Positions 15,808 through 24,716 of a stretch of DNA of 64,000 bases are shown here, in pieces. Where the stretch lies: assembly GCA_041751935.1 (NCBI GenBank), contig JBGSIA010000106.1:1-64000 (forward strand), in the 5' to 3' direction. Position 1 is the stretch's first letter. Each line of letters opens with the position of its first letter. This DNA comes from JBBSJZ01 sp041751935 (lineage in GTDB: Bacteria; Planctomycetota; Planctomycetia; Pirellulales; Pirellulaceae). Position numbers and translations under genes: made by a program. Below the pieces are notes generated by a model, which worked only from the letters and a program-made list of their open reading frames with translations, searched no databases and was not told the DNA's origin.

Positions 15808-16773
15808 TCAGAGCCGCGCCGAATCTTGGTTCGCGTGCTCTCGCAGAATCTCAATTAGAAAATCAGCGTTTGCTGAGATCGGGCCAGCATCGTTTTGACC
15901 ACCGTACCATCCCAATACTTCTCTCCACGATTTCAAGTATGCCTCGCGTTCGGTGGACCACATTGTCTTGGCCGCTATCGCAAACCGAGGTATAGGAAAC
16001 CGCAGCTCCAAACTCACTCGACAATCGGATTCGCTCCGTGCTGTTGAACAGCGAATCATTGGCAATGGATATCGAGACAAGCTCTCGTAAGAATAGCCAT
16101 GCGCGGGACTCAATCGACTTTGGCCCAATCGATATTGCAGCCAAGCTAACAGCAGCAACCCTGTAATCGCGGCGATAACCATCGGCACCACCGATTGATG
16201 CGTTTTAAACAGTTCCCATGCAACCCATCCGTCTAACAAGAGCAATCCGATCATCAAGGGCACGACTGCGACTAGTCCGACAATCGGTGAACGAAACAGA
16301 TAACTCGAGACAAATCCGACAAGCAGTAACTGGATGTTTAGATAACCTACAGTGAGTTGGTTCAATACTGTGTCGGTCGTCCCAGTGTACCTTTCTGGCA
16401 GAAACTGCAGCACTAAATTCAACGCTAAGGTACTGACGGTCCAGGCGGCCACCAGCGATGCAATGGCCACCAATAATTTTGCCCAGATGACATCGCGTCG
16501 CCGCAATGCCAATGTCCGTAACCAGTTGAGCGTTCCGTTTTCTTCTTCGGTTGCCACCATCAGTGCCGGCGCTCCGAATGCCAGTAAACTCGGCAACAGG
16601 GTCCAAAGCGTTGTTGCCAATTGCGTCAGATTCAAAGGCGAAACGTAGTTGGATACGTGGAGTACGGCGATCATTGCGTTCGATGCGATCGCGGACACCA
16701 CGATTAACAACACCAACGGACGAATCAGCAAGGTGTCTTTCCATACCAGTCGAGCGAACGCGGAATTCATCAT
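15808..16773 (-). CDS. ABC-2 type permease, apparently shortened at the C-terminus
   Basis: A 321-residue membrane subunit of the exporter whose ATPase is encoded just upstream (ATGA overlap). About six transmembrane helices occupy residues 15-230 (LIRPLVLLIVVSAIASNAM ... MVIAAITGLLLLAWLQY). ATEEENGTLNWLRTLALRR is the typical loop of ABC-2 permeases. The last 80 or so residues (from about 240) have no hydrophobic segments and no family resemblance. Related planctomycete permeases in GntR/ATPase operons are, from memory, much longer. The stop lies about 200 bases from an IS110 remnant, so loss of the 3' part is plausible. The substrate is unknown. Confidence 0.7.
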   Translation of the reverse strand: MMNSAFARLVWKDTLLIRPLVLLIVVSAIASNAMIAVLHVSNYVSPLNLTQLATTLWTLLPSLLAFGAPALMVATEEENGTLNWLRTLALRRRDVIWAKLLVAIASLVAAWTVSTLALNLVLQFLPERYTGTTDTVLNQLTVGYLNIQLLLVGFVSSYLFRSPIVGLVAVVPLMIGLLLLDGWVAWELFKTHQSVVPMVIAAITGLLLLAWLQYRLGQSRLSPAHGYSYESLSRYPLPMIRCSTARSESDCRVSLELRFPIPRFAIAAKTMWSTEREAYLKSWREVLGWYGGQNDAGPISANADFLIEILREHANQDSARL

Positions 16774-17705
16774 GCGACCTCCACAGAGGACATTCGCACT
16801 GGATCATCACCGTGGGGTGTCACTTTGTCGTCACAAACTGCGATAAAAATCTCTTCAAGTGTCGCTCGCATCGCACTCAGCTTGGTAACGCCCGCGCCAG
16901 TACCGAAGTCCGCCTGCCAATCACTGGGCAAGTCCTTCACGACCCAACGGAACTGTCGCCCAGTCCGAGATTCAGACAGCACCTGACCTCGTGGCATCGC
17001 GATCACACCCTCGCTTGTATCAATCGTCGCGGTCACGATCTGAACGTTCGACTTCAGTTCTTCCAGCGGCTGGACAATTTTCAGTTCGCCGCGATGCAGA
17101 ATCGCCACCCAATCGGCAACTCGCTCCACTTCCCCGATCTGATGACTGCTTAACAGTACCGTTCGCCCCACCGCAGCGCGATCGACCATCGATTCGAGAA
17201 ACTGTCGCCGGACCATCGGGTCCAAACCGCTGGTTGGTTCGTCCAAAATCAACAGTTGCGGGTCATGGCTGACCGCAATCGCAAGAGCCACTTTGGCCCG
17301 TTGCCCCTTACTTAAATGTTTGATCTTCGTTGTGGGTGGAACAGAGAATTGCTCAATCAGTTCTCTGTAACGAGCAGCAAAACCCTCCGGATAGAAAGCG
17401 GACGTGAACCACCCGATTTCGACAGAAGTCATCCAGTCATAGAGTGCAGGGGCATCGGACACATATCCGACCGCGCGGCGAATTGCAACGGAATCGCTGC
17501 TGCAGTTGTGACCGAGCACCGAGGCAGTTCCCGAATCGGCAGCCAGAAACCCAGTCAGAATTCGTATTAACGTCGTTTTGCCAGCACCGTTTTCCCCCAA
17601 TAGTGCAAACACAACACCAGGTGGAACTTCCAAATTAATGTCGGAAAGCGCGACCGTGTGCCTGAACCGCTTGCTAATGTTTTTCAACGACAGAACGGAC
17701 GACAT
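16770..17705 (-). CDS. ABC transporter ATP-binding protein (YtrB-like)
   Basis: A 311-residue cytoplasmic ATPase of an ABC-2 exporter. Walker A GENGAGKTT is near residue 38, signature LSKGQRAK near 132, and Walker B LLILDEPTSGLDP near 152, followed by SSHQ as the switch His. A C-terminal domain of about 90 residues has no clear motif. The start at 17705 (MSSVLSLKNISKRF) is the family-like one; a GTG at 17720 is also in frame, and neither has a strong ribosome site. It sits between a GntR regulator and the permease, the arrangement of YtrA-type operons in which the regulator represses the exporter. Confidence 0.9.
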   Translation of the reverse strand: MSSVLSLKNISKRFRHTVALSDINLEVPPGVVFALLGENGAGKTTLIRILTGFLAADSGTASVLGHNCSSDSVAIRRAVGYVSDAPALYDWMTSVEIGWFTSAFYPEGFAARYRELIEQFSVPPTTKIKHLSKGQRAKVALAIAVSHDPQLLILDEPTSGLDPMVRRQFLESMVDRAAVGRTVLLSSHQIGEVERVADWVAILHRGELKIVQPLEELKSNVQIVTATIDTSEGVIAMPRGQVLSESRTGRQFRWVVKDLPSDWQADFGTGAGVTKLSAMRATLEEIFIAVCDDKVTPHGDDPVRMSSVEVA

Positions 17706-17752
17706 GGTGAATACTCGCACGAAAGGAGTGACTAGATTTGCACAGGTGAACG

Positions 17753-18148
17753 CTAAGAAGAGGATGATGATTCGATTTGTCGACGGAGTTCCTTCTCGAA
17801 TAAATCACGCAGTTCGTCTGGCGACATGCCGCCTCCGAGCGCATCGCTGAGCAACCGAGTCAACGTTTCGGCAACGAGCGTGTTGCGAGCTTTGGTACAG
17901 CGAGCGATGGCATCGCGACGAACGGCGAGCCCGCGACCGCGGACGGTTTCCAGCACCAAATCGGTTTGCAACTGCTGGTAGGCCCGCTGGATCGTATTTG
18001 GATTGATCGCCAACTCTGCAGCTAACTGCCGCACGCTGGGGACCATTTGTCCGCCGGTAAGAACTCCATCTGCGACCGCCAACTTCACTTGACGAACGAG
18101 CTGTTCGTAGATGGGAATCCCATTGGCACTATCGATCGAAAAGAACAT
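17753..18148 (-). CDS. GntR-family transcriptional regulator, YtrA subfamily
   Basis: A 131-residue DNA-binding protein. PIYEQLVRQVKLAVADGVLTGGQMVPSVRQLAAELAINPNTIQRAYQQLQ is the winged helix-turn-helix of GntR proteins (quoted in part: residues about 12-55). The C-terminal extension is only 60-70 residues, the short effector or dimer domain of the YtrA group. The ATG at 18148 has AGGCGG six bases upstream. The ATPase gene follows 47 bases downstream, so it probably controls this operon. A palindrome abutting a TATAAT lies about 115 bases upstream. Confidence 0.9.
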   Translation of the reverse strand: MFFSIDSANGIPIYEQLVRQVKLAVADGVLTGGQMVPSVRQLAAELAINPNTIQRAYQQLQTDLVLETVRGRGLAVRRDAIARCTKARNTLVAETLTRLLSDALGGGMSPDELRDLFEKELRRQIESSSSS

Positions 18149-18261
18149 AGTAACCGCCTGAAATAGGTGTGTTGCTGTTACGGTACACCAGATCTGCAGT
18201 TCGATCAAGCCCTCGACAATGGTTTTTCGCTCGCAGCGAAATCTGCTTTGAAGGTATCCAC

Positions 18262-18279
18262 ATTATAGGGTTTAACCCT
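18262..18279 (-). promoter_or_regulatory. TATAAT box abutted by a 13-base palindrome, upstream of the GntR operon
   Basis: On the minus strand a perfect TATAAT occupies 18267-18262. Directly upstream of it and sharing one base is the palindrome AGGGTT-T-AACCCT (18267-18279). The -35 region is weak. A palindrome in the spacer of a promoter that drives a GntR gene fits an autorepression operator; this is inferred from position alone. Confidence 0.45.
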
Positions 18280-18317
18280 TGGTGCTTGAGAGATTCAGAC
18301 GCTGTTGCGGACAGACT

Positions 18318-19262
18318 TTAAGCGTGCACGCGGTTAGGTCGGAGTCGACTGTGCAGCATTGGGTACACCAGGAACACCGCCAGCCCCAACCAAACGAATG
18401 CGAAGCCCGCGATTCGCCAACGATCAAGCGGCTCTCCGAACACAAACGCGCCGACAAGAAATTGAAGAGTCGGGCCGATGTATTGCAGGATGCCGATCGT
18501 TGACAGCGCGACTCGCCGTACTGCGGTGGCGAACAACCACAGGGGCAGGATAGTTACCAGCCCGCCGCCGACGAGCAAGCATCGCGTGAACCACGTTGCG
18601 TCATTGAGCGCTCCACCACCGGCATTGGTTTTCATCGCAATGACCATTGCCGCAGGACCGACCAGTACAGCGAGTTCAAACCACAACCCGACAAGGGCAG
18701 GCAGTTGAGCGCGTTTCTTGACAAGTCCATACAAAGCGAATGACATGGCCATAGCGATGGAAACCCATGGAATGCCGCCACCCACCACGGACATCAAAGC
18801 CACGCCGATCGCAGCAATTCCCACCGCCGTCCACTGCATCACAGCAAGTCGCTCCCCCAGAATCACGACGCCCAATAAAACGTTCAGCAATGGGTTGATG
18901 TAATAACCGAGCGATGCTTCAAGGACGTGATCATTATTCACGGCCCACAAGAACGCGAACCAATTGATGGCAATGAGGACGGCTGCGGTCGCATACGTTC
19001 GCCACACGCGAATGTCGCGCAGTGCGGAAACGATTGCGGCTCGATCGCCTGACGGTCCAGAACGAAGCAGGAACGCCAGGAAAATGGAACTGATGACAAA
19101 CGCCCACAGCACACGATGCCACATCAGCTCCAACGACGGCACGTGCGAAAGTTGCTTCCAATACATCGGAAACAGACCCCACAGAGTGTGTGCACCGATT
19201 GCGCAGGCAAGCCCGATCCGCTGTTCGCGACCACCATGCGGATGCGTCGTGGAATTGTTCAC
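18318..19262 (-). CDS. rarD: RarD-type EamA/DMT family transporter
   Basis: A roughly 314-residue inner-membrane protein with about ten transmembrane helices. The RarD signatures are GLACAIGAHTLWGLFPMYWK, ELMWHRVLWAF, NWFAFLWAVN, EASLGYYINPLLNVLLGV and LQYIGPTLQFLVGAFVFGE. RarD proteins belong to the drug/metabolite transporter superfamily; the substrate is not settled. The GTG at 19262 overlaps the stop of the 5-oxoprolinase gene (GTGA), and GGGG lies about six bases before it. A TTG at 19274 is also in frame. It is therefore read as the third gene of the trkA-oxoprolinase-rarD operon. Confidence 0.9.
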   Translation of the reverse strand: MNNSTTHPHGGREQRIGLACAIGAHTLWGLFPMYWKQLSHVPSLELMWHRVLWAFVISSIFLAFLLRSGPSGDRAAIVSALRDIRVWRTYATAAVLIAINWFAFLWAVNNDHVLEASLGYYINPLLNVLLGVVILGERLAVMQWTAVGIAAIGVALMSVVGGGIPWVSIAMAMSFALYGLVKKRAQLPALVGLWFELAVLVGPAAMVIAMKTNAGGGALNDATWFTRCLLVGGGLVTILPLWLFATAVRRVALSTIGILQYIGPTLQFLVGAFVFGEPLDRWRIAGFAFVWLGLAVFLVYPMLHSRLRPNRVHA

Positions 19263-22200
19263 GACGTTCCCCAACCGCCGCCGCCGGGTGTGTGAATTTC
19301 GAGTTCGTCACCGGCAATGCAATTTAATTGGGTGGTGGCGGGAAGAACTGTCCGCGCGCCGTTTCGAAACAGAAAGTTCAATCCCGGCTGTCCATTCTCG
19401 CCACCCTGAGCCCCATACGGCCCAACCATCCGCCGGTTGGTCAACATCGATACGACCAGTGGCCGCAAGAATTTGAAACGTCGCACTAAGCCGTCACCGC
19501 CTCGATACTTTCCGCCGCCACCACTACCGGTACGGATCGAGAACTGCAGCAACCTAACCGGCAAGCGAGCTTCAAGCACTTCGGGATCCGTGATCCGAGT
19601 ATTTGTCATGTGAGTGTGCACCGCCGATGCGCCATCACCCCACGGGCCAGCACCGCTGCCGCCACCGATTGTTTCGTAGTAGCCAAACTTTTCATCGCCC
19701 ATCAAGACATTGTTCATCGTACCTTGGCTTGCTGCGGCAACACCCAACGCCCCGAGCAAACAATCGACAATTCGCTGACTCGTTTCCACATTTCCAGCAA
19801 CCACCGCAGCACACTTTCGCGGGTCCTCGTGGGCGGGAGGGTTGAGTAATCCCGTCGGTATTCGTAGGTCGATTTGACGCATCACGCCATCGTTAAGCGG
19901 AAGCTGTGACCCCGAAAGACAGCGAAGTACATACAGCACTGCCGCAGTCACAATGGCGGGGGTTGCATTGAAACCGTTGCGATGGACAGCGGCAGTGCCA
20001 GAAAAGTCGATCGCCAATCGGTCACCTTGTCGCATCATCATCAGCTCAATTTGAGTGCCGTCATCAAGCGAGTCGGAAAAATGCATCTTGTCACTCGGTA
20101 ACGTTCGAATCCACTGGCGAACATTGTCGGTTGCCGCATCCAAGAGCTTCGCCGTGATAGCATCGAGAACGTTCACCGAATAGGTCACGGCAAGTTGTTG
20201 CAACAGCCGCGCTCCGTGCGCCGCAGCCGCTTGTTGGGCAGATATGTCGGCAAGGTTCTCGCTGACATTTCGCGATGGATACGGCCCTGATGACAATAAC
20301 TCGCCAAGCTCGTCGTAGAACATAACACCGCCACGGACGAGCGCGAACGCGCGGATCAGCACTCCTTCTTCGGCTAAACAAGTGGCGTTCGGAGGCATCG
20401 ATCCAGGTGTAAGTCCACCGATTTCAGCATGGTGTGCCCGTGAAGCAACGAAGAAATCAGGTCTTTGCACTGAACTCGTGCAAAAGACAGGGGCAACGAC
20501 CGTGACATCGGGCAAGTGCGAACCGCCAGCAAACGGATCGTTGGAGATATAGCAATCGCCAGCGGTCATTTGAGGGAATCGCTGCATCAGATAACGAACG
20601 GTATGACCCATTGCGCCAAGATGCACCGGAACATGAGGAGCATTCGCGATAAGTGAACCGTCACTCCGGAAAATCGCGCAACTGAAGTCACGGCGTTCCT
20701 TCACGTTGACGCTCGTGCTGGTTAACCGCAAAGTTTCACCGCAAGTATCGGCAATGCCCTGCAGGCGACGGGCAATGATTTCTAACAATACAGGATCGTC
20801 GGCGGACGCATTTGTAGAACTAGATGCTGAAACCATTGATGCGCAACGAACCAGCTCCAAAGTGCCATCATCGAGGACGGTGGCACTCCATCCGGGCTCG
20901 ACGACGAGCACACTTAAGTCGCTGACAATCAGTGAAGGCGCCTCAACTGTATCGCCGACCTGTAGCGAAGCCCGATCAATGACACTGGCATCGACCCAAT
21001 CATTGTCATTCCAAAGCTTACAGCGTCGTATAACACTTGCGCGAAAGCCTCTCTGCACTTGCGACTGGGGTACCCTTCGCCTCACTTCTGCGTCACATCG
21101 CAGGGCGACTAGTTCGACCGCCCGTTGTTCACGACGATAGCCGAACATTGACTCGTGCGACTGATGAAATCGCGCGACGAGCGTCTCGATCGGATGCAAA
21201 AGTAACGGTAGTGAAGCGTCGGTGCCCACGTACCGCATGTCGACTTCGTCACGAAAAGTAACGGCGACTTCGTGGTCCGACTCTTGCAACAGCGCAGTGT
21301 GAGCCTGTTCTCGCAGTTCCTCTGACCAGCTCAATGCAGCGGCGCAAAGTTGATCGTCGATTGGCCGATACACTCCACGCATCACGATCTTTCCGACGCT
21401 GGCAAGTCCCATCCCCAGCGCGCTGAGCATGCTCGCGTCCATCGGATCCAATATACGTCGCATCCCCAGTGAATTCGCGATGCGACAGAGATGCTGCCCA
21501 GCAGCGCCGCCAAAACCCACGAGTGCTAGTGCTCGAACATCGCTACCTTGAGCGGTGCTGACCGTGCGAACCGCTTCGGCCATGTGCGTTACGGCGATCT
21601 GCAAGAAGCCCTCAGCGAGCCTTGTTGGTTCAATCGTCGTGTGGGTTGCCAATTCCCAGTCACAAGCGACGGCGTGGAGCGCCGCATCCGCCGCCCCCAG
21701 ATCGAGTTCAAACGGAAATCGATTTCGATCGATTCGACCGAGCAGCAAATTCACGTCGGTAACGGTCAGTGGTCCACCGCGACCGTAACAGGCGGGGCCA
21801 GGATCGGCGCCAGCACTTTCCGGCCCGACACACAAACGGCCGCTGCGGACCTGGCAAACCGATCCGCCACCGGCCGCAACCGTTTGAATATCGATCATCG
21901 GAGTCAACACCCGAACTCCGGCAACGCGAGATTCGTAACGTCGCGGCAAAGTACCCTCTAAGCGACTGACATCGGTACTGGTGCCCCCCATGTCCAACCC
22001 GATCATGCCGGGATGGTCACTTGTCAAATGAGACTTTGCAATGTCCGCAAGTGCGACAATTCCGCCCGCGGGACCGGATAGAATACAGTCACGACCGCGA
22101 AAGACGTCTGGCGCAACGAGGTGTCCGCAACTGGTCATCAACCGCAGCCGACAACTTTTCTGACCGCCGAATTGTTGCCAAACTCGCTCGACATAGCGTC

Positions 22201-23113
22201 GTAGGACTGGATTCAAGTAAGCATCCAAGACCGTCGTTTCGGCTCGTGCGACCAACTTAATCAGTGGGCTGACTTCACTCGAACGACTGATCTCAACAAA
22301 CCCAATCTCTCTGGCTAAACGTTCGACCAACTGCTCATGTTCTGCATTGATGTAGGAATTCAGCAGACAGATGGCCAGCGACTCGATGCCGGCTTGCTGC
22401 AGTCGCAGTAACTGGGTGCGCAACGATTCCAGATCAAGGGGCTCGATTTCCTGGCCACGATTGTCCAGTCGTCCTCGTACTTCGATGACGTGTTCGGTGA
22501 GCGGTCGTCGCTTTTCAATGTCAAGTGTGAACAATTCCGGTCGGTCTTGTTCACCAATTCGCAGCACATCAGCGAAACCGGCTGTCACCAATAGACATGT
22601 CGTTGCACCGGAGCGAGTGAGTAGAGCGTTGGTACCGCGCGTCGTTCCCAGGCGAACATGAAGCGGCGGTAGGGCGACCTTGGGCGGCACGCCTAGCAGC
22701 AATCTCGCTGCCAACACGGGAGCCTCCAAACACGGAGCAATTTCAAGATGGTCGGGCAGGGGCAGAGTGACTGAGGAGGTAAAATGCAGCGTATTTGTCA
22801 GTGATTCGTACCGCGAGATCTCTCCACAAACGGTTTCGCCCGATGCCGACTCGACTCGACGAACGCTGCATCCGTCCCAGAAACCATCGACGCGATGCGA
22901 AGCGTCAAAATCGACAGCCGCTGTTTGAGCATCGATCCATTGCGAGACACGGCACCGAACCACACCCGTACTCAGTACTTTCGCTGCCGCGCGAACGCCA
23001 TCTTGATTGACGAAGCAATCGGTGAACGTGCCACCGACATCAGCCCAGACCTCAATTCTTGATATTTCCGGAATTGAGGTTTCCGGCGTCGCAAATTCCG
23101 AAACTGAGTTCAC
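19259..23113 (-). CDS. 5-oxoprolinase (ATP-hydrolysing), HyuA-HyuB fusion
   Basis: A 1284-residue cytoplasmic enzyme, almost the length of the eukaryotic single-chain 5-oxoprolinase. It is predicted to open 5-oxoproline to glutamate with ATP, or to act on a related hydantoin. The N-terminal HyuA half (residues about 20-690) holds the actin-like ATP site: VWADVGGTFTDCF, LGTTRGTNALL, ILSGPAGGI and GLDMGGTSTDVSR. The HyuB half begins near residue 770 (LLEIIARRLQGIADTCGETLRLTS) and contains HVPVHLGAMG, NDPFAGGSHLPD and GGGSGAGP. Metal and substrate motifs look intact. It starts with GTG and overlaps the trkA stop by four bases (GTGA), so the genes are coupled. Confidence 0.93.
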   Translation of the reverse strand: MNSVSEFATPETSIPEISRIEVWADVGGTFTDCFVNQDGVRAAAKVLSTGVVRCRVSQWIDAQTAAVDFDASHRVDGFWDGCSVRRVESASGETVCGEISRYESLTNTLHFTSSVTLPLPDHLEIAPCLEAPVLAARLLLGVPPKVALPPLHVRLGTTRGTNALLTRSGATTCLLVTAGFADVLRIGEQDRPELFTLDIEKRRPLTEHVIEVRGRLDNRGQEIEPLDLESLRTQLLRLQQAGIESLAICLLNSYINAEHEQLVERLAREIGFVEISRSSEVSPLIKLVARAETTVLDAYLNPVLRRYVERVWQQFGGQKSCRLRLMTSCGHLVAPDVFRGRDCILSGPAGGIVALADIAKSHLTSDHPGMIGLDMGGTSTDVSRLEGTLPRRYESRVAGVRVLTPMIDIQTVAAGGGSVCQVRSGRLCVGPESAGADPGPACYGRGGPLTVTDVNLLLGRIDRNRFPFELDLGAADAALHAVACDWELATHTTIEPTRLAEGFLQIAVTHMAEAVRTVSTAQGSDVRALALVGFGGAAGQHLCRIANSLGMRRILDPMDASMLSALGMGLASVGKIVMRGVYRPIDDQLCAAALSWSEELREQAHTALLQESDHEVAVTFRDEVDMRYVGTDASLPLLLHPIETLVARFHQSHESMFGYRREQRAVELVALRCDAEVRRRVPQSQVQRGFRASVIRRCKLWNDNDWVDASVIDRASLQVGDTVEAPSLIVSDLSVLVVEPGWSATVLDDGTLELVRCASMVSASSSTNASADDPVLLEIIARRLQGIADTCGETLRLTSTSVNVKERRDFSCAIFRSDGSLIANAPHVPVHLGAMGHTVRYLMQRFPQMTAGDCYISNDPFAGGSHLPDVTVVAPVFCTSSVQRPDFFVASRAHHAEIGGLTPGSMPPNATCLAEEGVLIRAFALVRGGVMFYDELGELLSSGPYPSRNVSENLADISAQQAAAAHGARLLQQLAVTYSVNVLDAITAKLLDAATDNVRQWIRTLPSDKMHFSDSLDDGTQIELMMMRQGDRLAIDFSGTAAVHRNGFNATPAIVTAAVLYVLRCLSGSQLPLNDGVMRQIDLRIPTGLLNPPAHEDPRKCAAVVAGNVETSQRIVDCLLGALGVAAASQGTMNNVLMGDEKFGYYETIGGGSGAGPWGDGASAVHTHMTNTRITDPEVLEARLPVRLLQFSIRTGSGGGGKYRGGDGLVRRFKFLRPLVVSMLTNRRMVGPYGAQGGENGQPGLNFLFRNGARTVLPATTQLNCIAGDELEIHTPGGGGWGTS

Positions 23114-24456
23114 GGCGCATCAAATAGTGATAGGCAATCGGCAGTGGCGGATTGGTCCATCAGCGCCACGATAATGTCTCCCGCCTTGAGTTTGTCCGAA
23201 GCCGTGGGCACGCGAACGAAACCATCTCGCTGGATCGCGGCGATTAGACAACGACCGGCCAGTGGCAACTCCGCTAGCGTCGCTTGGGTTACGGCCGCGT
23301 TTTCAACTACTTCCAGTTCATAAACACCAATCGAGCTTCCTGGCAGCTGGCTCTGACTGATGACGGCGCCTTCATTGAGGAATCCAAGAATCTGCCTAGC
23401 CACGACGTCGCGTTCGCTAACGGCAAGATCGATACCAAGTTTCCCAACCACGTTGGCGTAATCCGGTCGACCCACCATGCACATCACGCGGTTGGCACCC
23501 AATTCGCGAGCTTCGACTCCGGCCATGATGTTGCTTTCGTCATTGCCGGTACAGGCCACAAAGTAATCAACCGTGCCACCGCCTTCGTCCTCCAGCACAC
23601 TGCGGCGGTTCGCGTTCGCATTGATCACCGTTACATCGGGTAACAATTTCGCCAGTTGTTCGCAACGTTCAACATCCTGCTCGAGCAACACCACGCGGTA
23701 GTCGTGTGTGGACAGTGAACTTGCCAAGTGATAACCGATCTCTCCGCCGCCAGCGATCATCACTCGTTGACGTGACTTTCGATCGGTAGTGCTACCGAAG
23801 TACGAACGTGTTTTGGCAACAGCAGCAGGAATCCCGACCAGACTCACTCGATCGCCCGCATGAACTTCATCTTCACCGCTGGCGATCCACATCCGGCCTT
23901 CGCGTGAAAGTGAGCCGATGCGAACTCCGCCTGGAAGTTTTACGTTTCGCAATTTTCGTCCAGCAGCTTCACTGCGTGAGCTGACTTCCATCTCGTACAC
24001 TTCCAGTTGACCGCGAGCAAAGTGTTCCAAAGGGATCGCGTCAGGGTTGCGGATCGCTCGGGCGATTTCAAATGCCGAAAGCTGCTCCAGGCTCAGCAGA
24101 CTGTCGATACCAAAGTGACGTTGATAGTCAAACGTGCTCAGGTCTCGAAACGCAGGGGCATAAACGCGTGCCACGGCACGTCGTGCTCCGAGCGCTTTGG
24201 CCATGCTCGCAGCAACGATGTTGACTTCGTCGTCGCCGGTGACCGCAAGGCAAATGTCGGCACCACAGACATCCGCTTGGAACAAGACCGTACTTTGCGA
24301 CGCACTGCCTTGGAGCGCGCGCACGTCCAGATCGTTATTGACTTGGCGAACGACTTCCGGATCGCTGTCGATCACCGTGACGCTGTGACGTCGACGACAC
24401 AGCATATCCGCAATCCAGCGGCCGACAGTACCGGCACCCAAAGTAATAATTCGCAT
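23110..24456 (-). CDS. trkA: Trk-type potassium uptake regulatory protein TrkA
   Basis: A 448-residue cytoplasmic regulator with two RCK modules. The first NAD(H)-binding motif is GAGTVG with the acidic end IDSD; the second is AGGGEIGYHLA with LEQD. Each is followed by a TrkA-C-like domain (EVSSRSEAAGRKL...; IGVYELEVVENAAV...). TrkA binds nucleotide and gates a TrkH/TrkG potassium channel. No trkH is present in this window. The start is the ATG at 24456, preceded by an in-frame TTG. It heads the operon with 5-oxoprolinase and rarD, each overlapping by four bases. Confidence 0.93.
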   Translation of the reverse strand: MRIITLGAGTVGRWIADMLCRRRHSVTVIDSDPEVVRQVNNDLDVRALQGSASQSTVLFQADVCGADICLAVTGDDEVNIVAASMAKALGARRAVARVYAPAFRDLSTFDYQRHFGIDSLLSLEQLSAFEIARAIRNPDAIPLEHFARGQLEVYEMEVSSRSEAAGRKLRNVKLPGGVRIGSLSREGRMWIASGEDEVHAGDRVSLVGIPAAVAKTRSYFGSTTDRKSRQRVMIAGGGEIGYHLASSLSTHDYRVVLLEQDVERCEQLAKLLPDVTVINANANRRSVLEDEGGGTVDYFVACTGNDESNIMAGVEARELGANRVMCMVGRPDYANVVGKLGIDLAVSERDVVARQILGFLNEGAVISQSQLPGSSIGVYELEVVENAAVTQATLAELPLAGRCLIAAIQRDGFVRVPTASDKLKAGDIIVALMDQSATADCLSLFDAP

Positions 24457-24484
24457 CAAATTGCTCGTTGGATGGACTCGCTGG

Positions 24485-24676
24485 TCAAACGAGCCAGCCG
24501 ATGACGTACAGGATCACAAAAATGATCCCCATGAAACCCGTGATCCATCTCGCAGTACCAAGTGCGTGCTTAAAAATCAACGAAGTGTCTTCGTGTCGCG
24601 TCGCGCCAAACACGAGCGAAATCGAAATGATTAGCGGCAGATAGTAAAGTAGGTACGTAGGAGAGATGGAAAGCAT
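24485..24676 (-). CDS. Small two-helix membrane protein
   Basis: A 63-residue protein with two transmembrane helices (PTYLLYYLPLIISISLVFG and ITGFMGIIFVILYVIGWLV) joined by a charged loop RHEDTSLIFKHALGTAR. Proteins of this size and pattern occur next to similar neighbours in planctomycetes as I recall; no function is known. The frame is open to 24835, but that part overlaps the upstream gene. The start at 24676 gives a tidy membrane protein. It lies between the larger membrane protein (41 bases) and trkA (28 bases) and is probably in the same transcript. Confidence 0.6.
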   Translation of the reverse strand: MLSISPTYLLYYLPLIISISLVFGATRHEDTSLIFKHALGTARWITGFMGIIFVILYVIGWLV

Positions 24677-24716
24677 GAGTGAGACGCTGCGAATATCGAA
24701 TGGAACGGAGAATTGG

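Noticed and set aside
15456..15854. Minus-strand 132-codon frame opposite the IS110 remnant
   Set aside because: It overlaps both the remnant and the permease end, has no family resemblance and its N-terminus lies in another gene.
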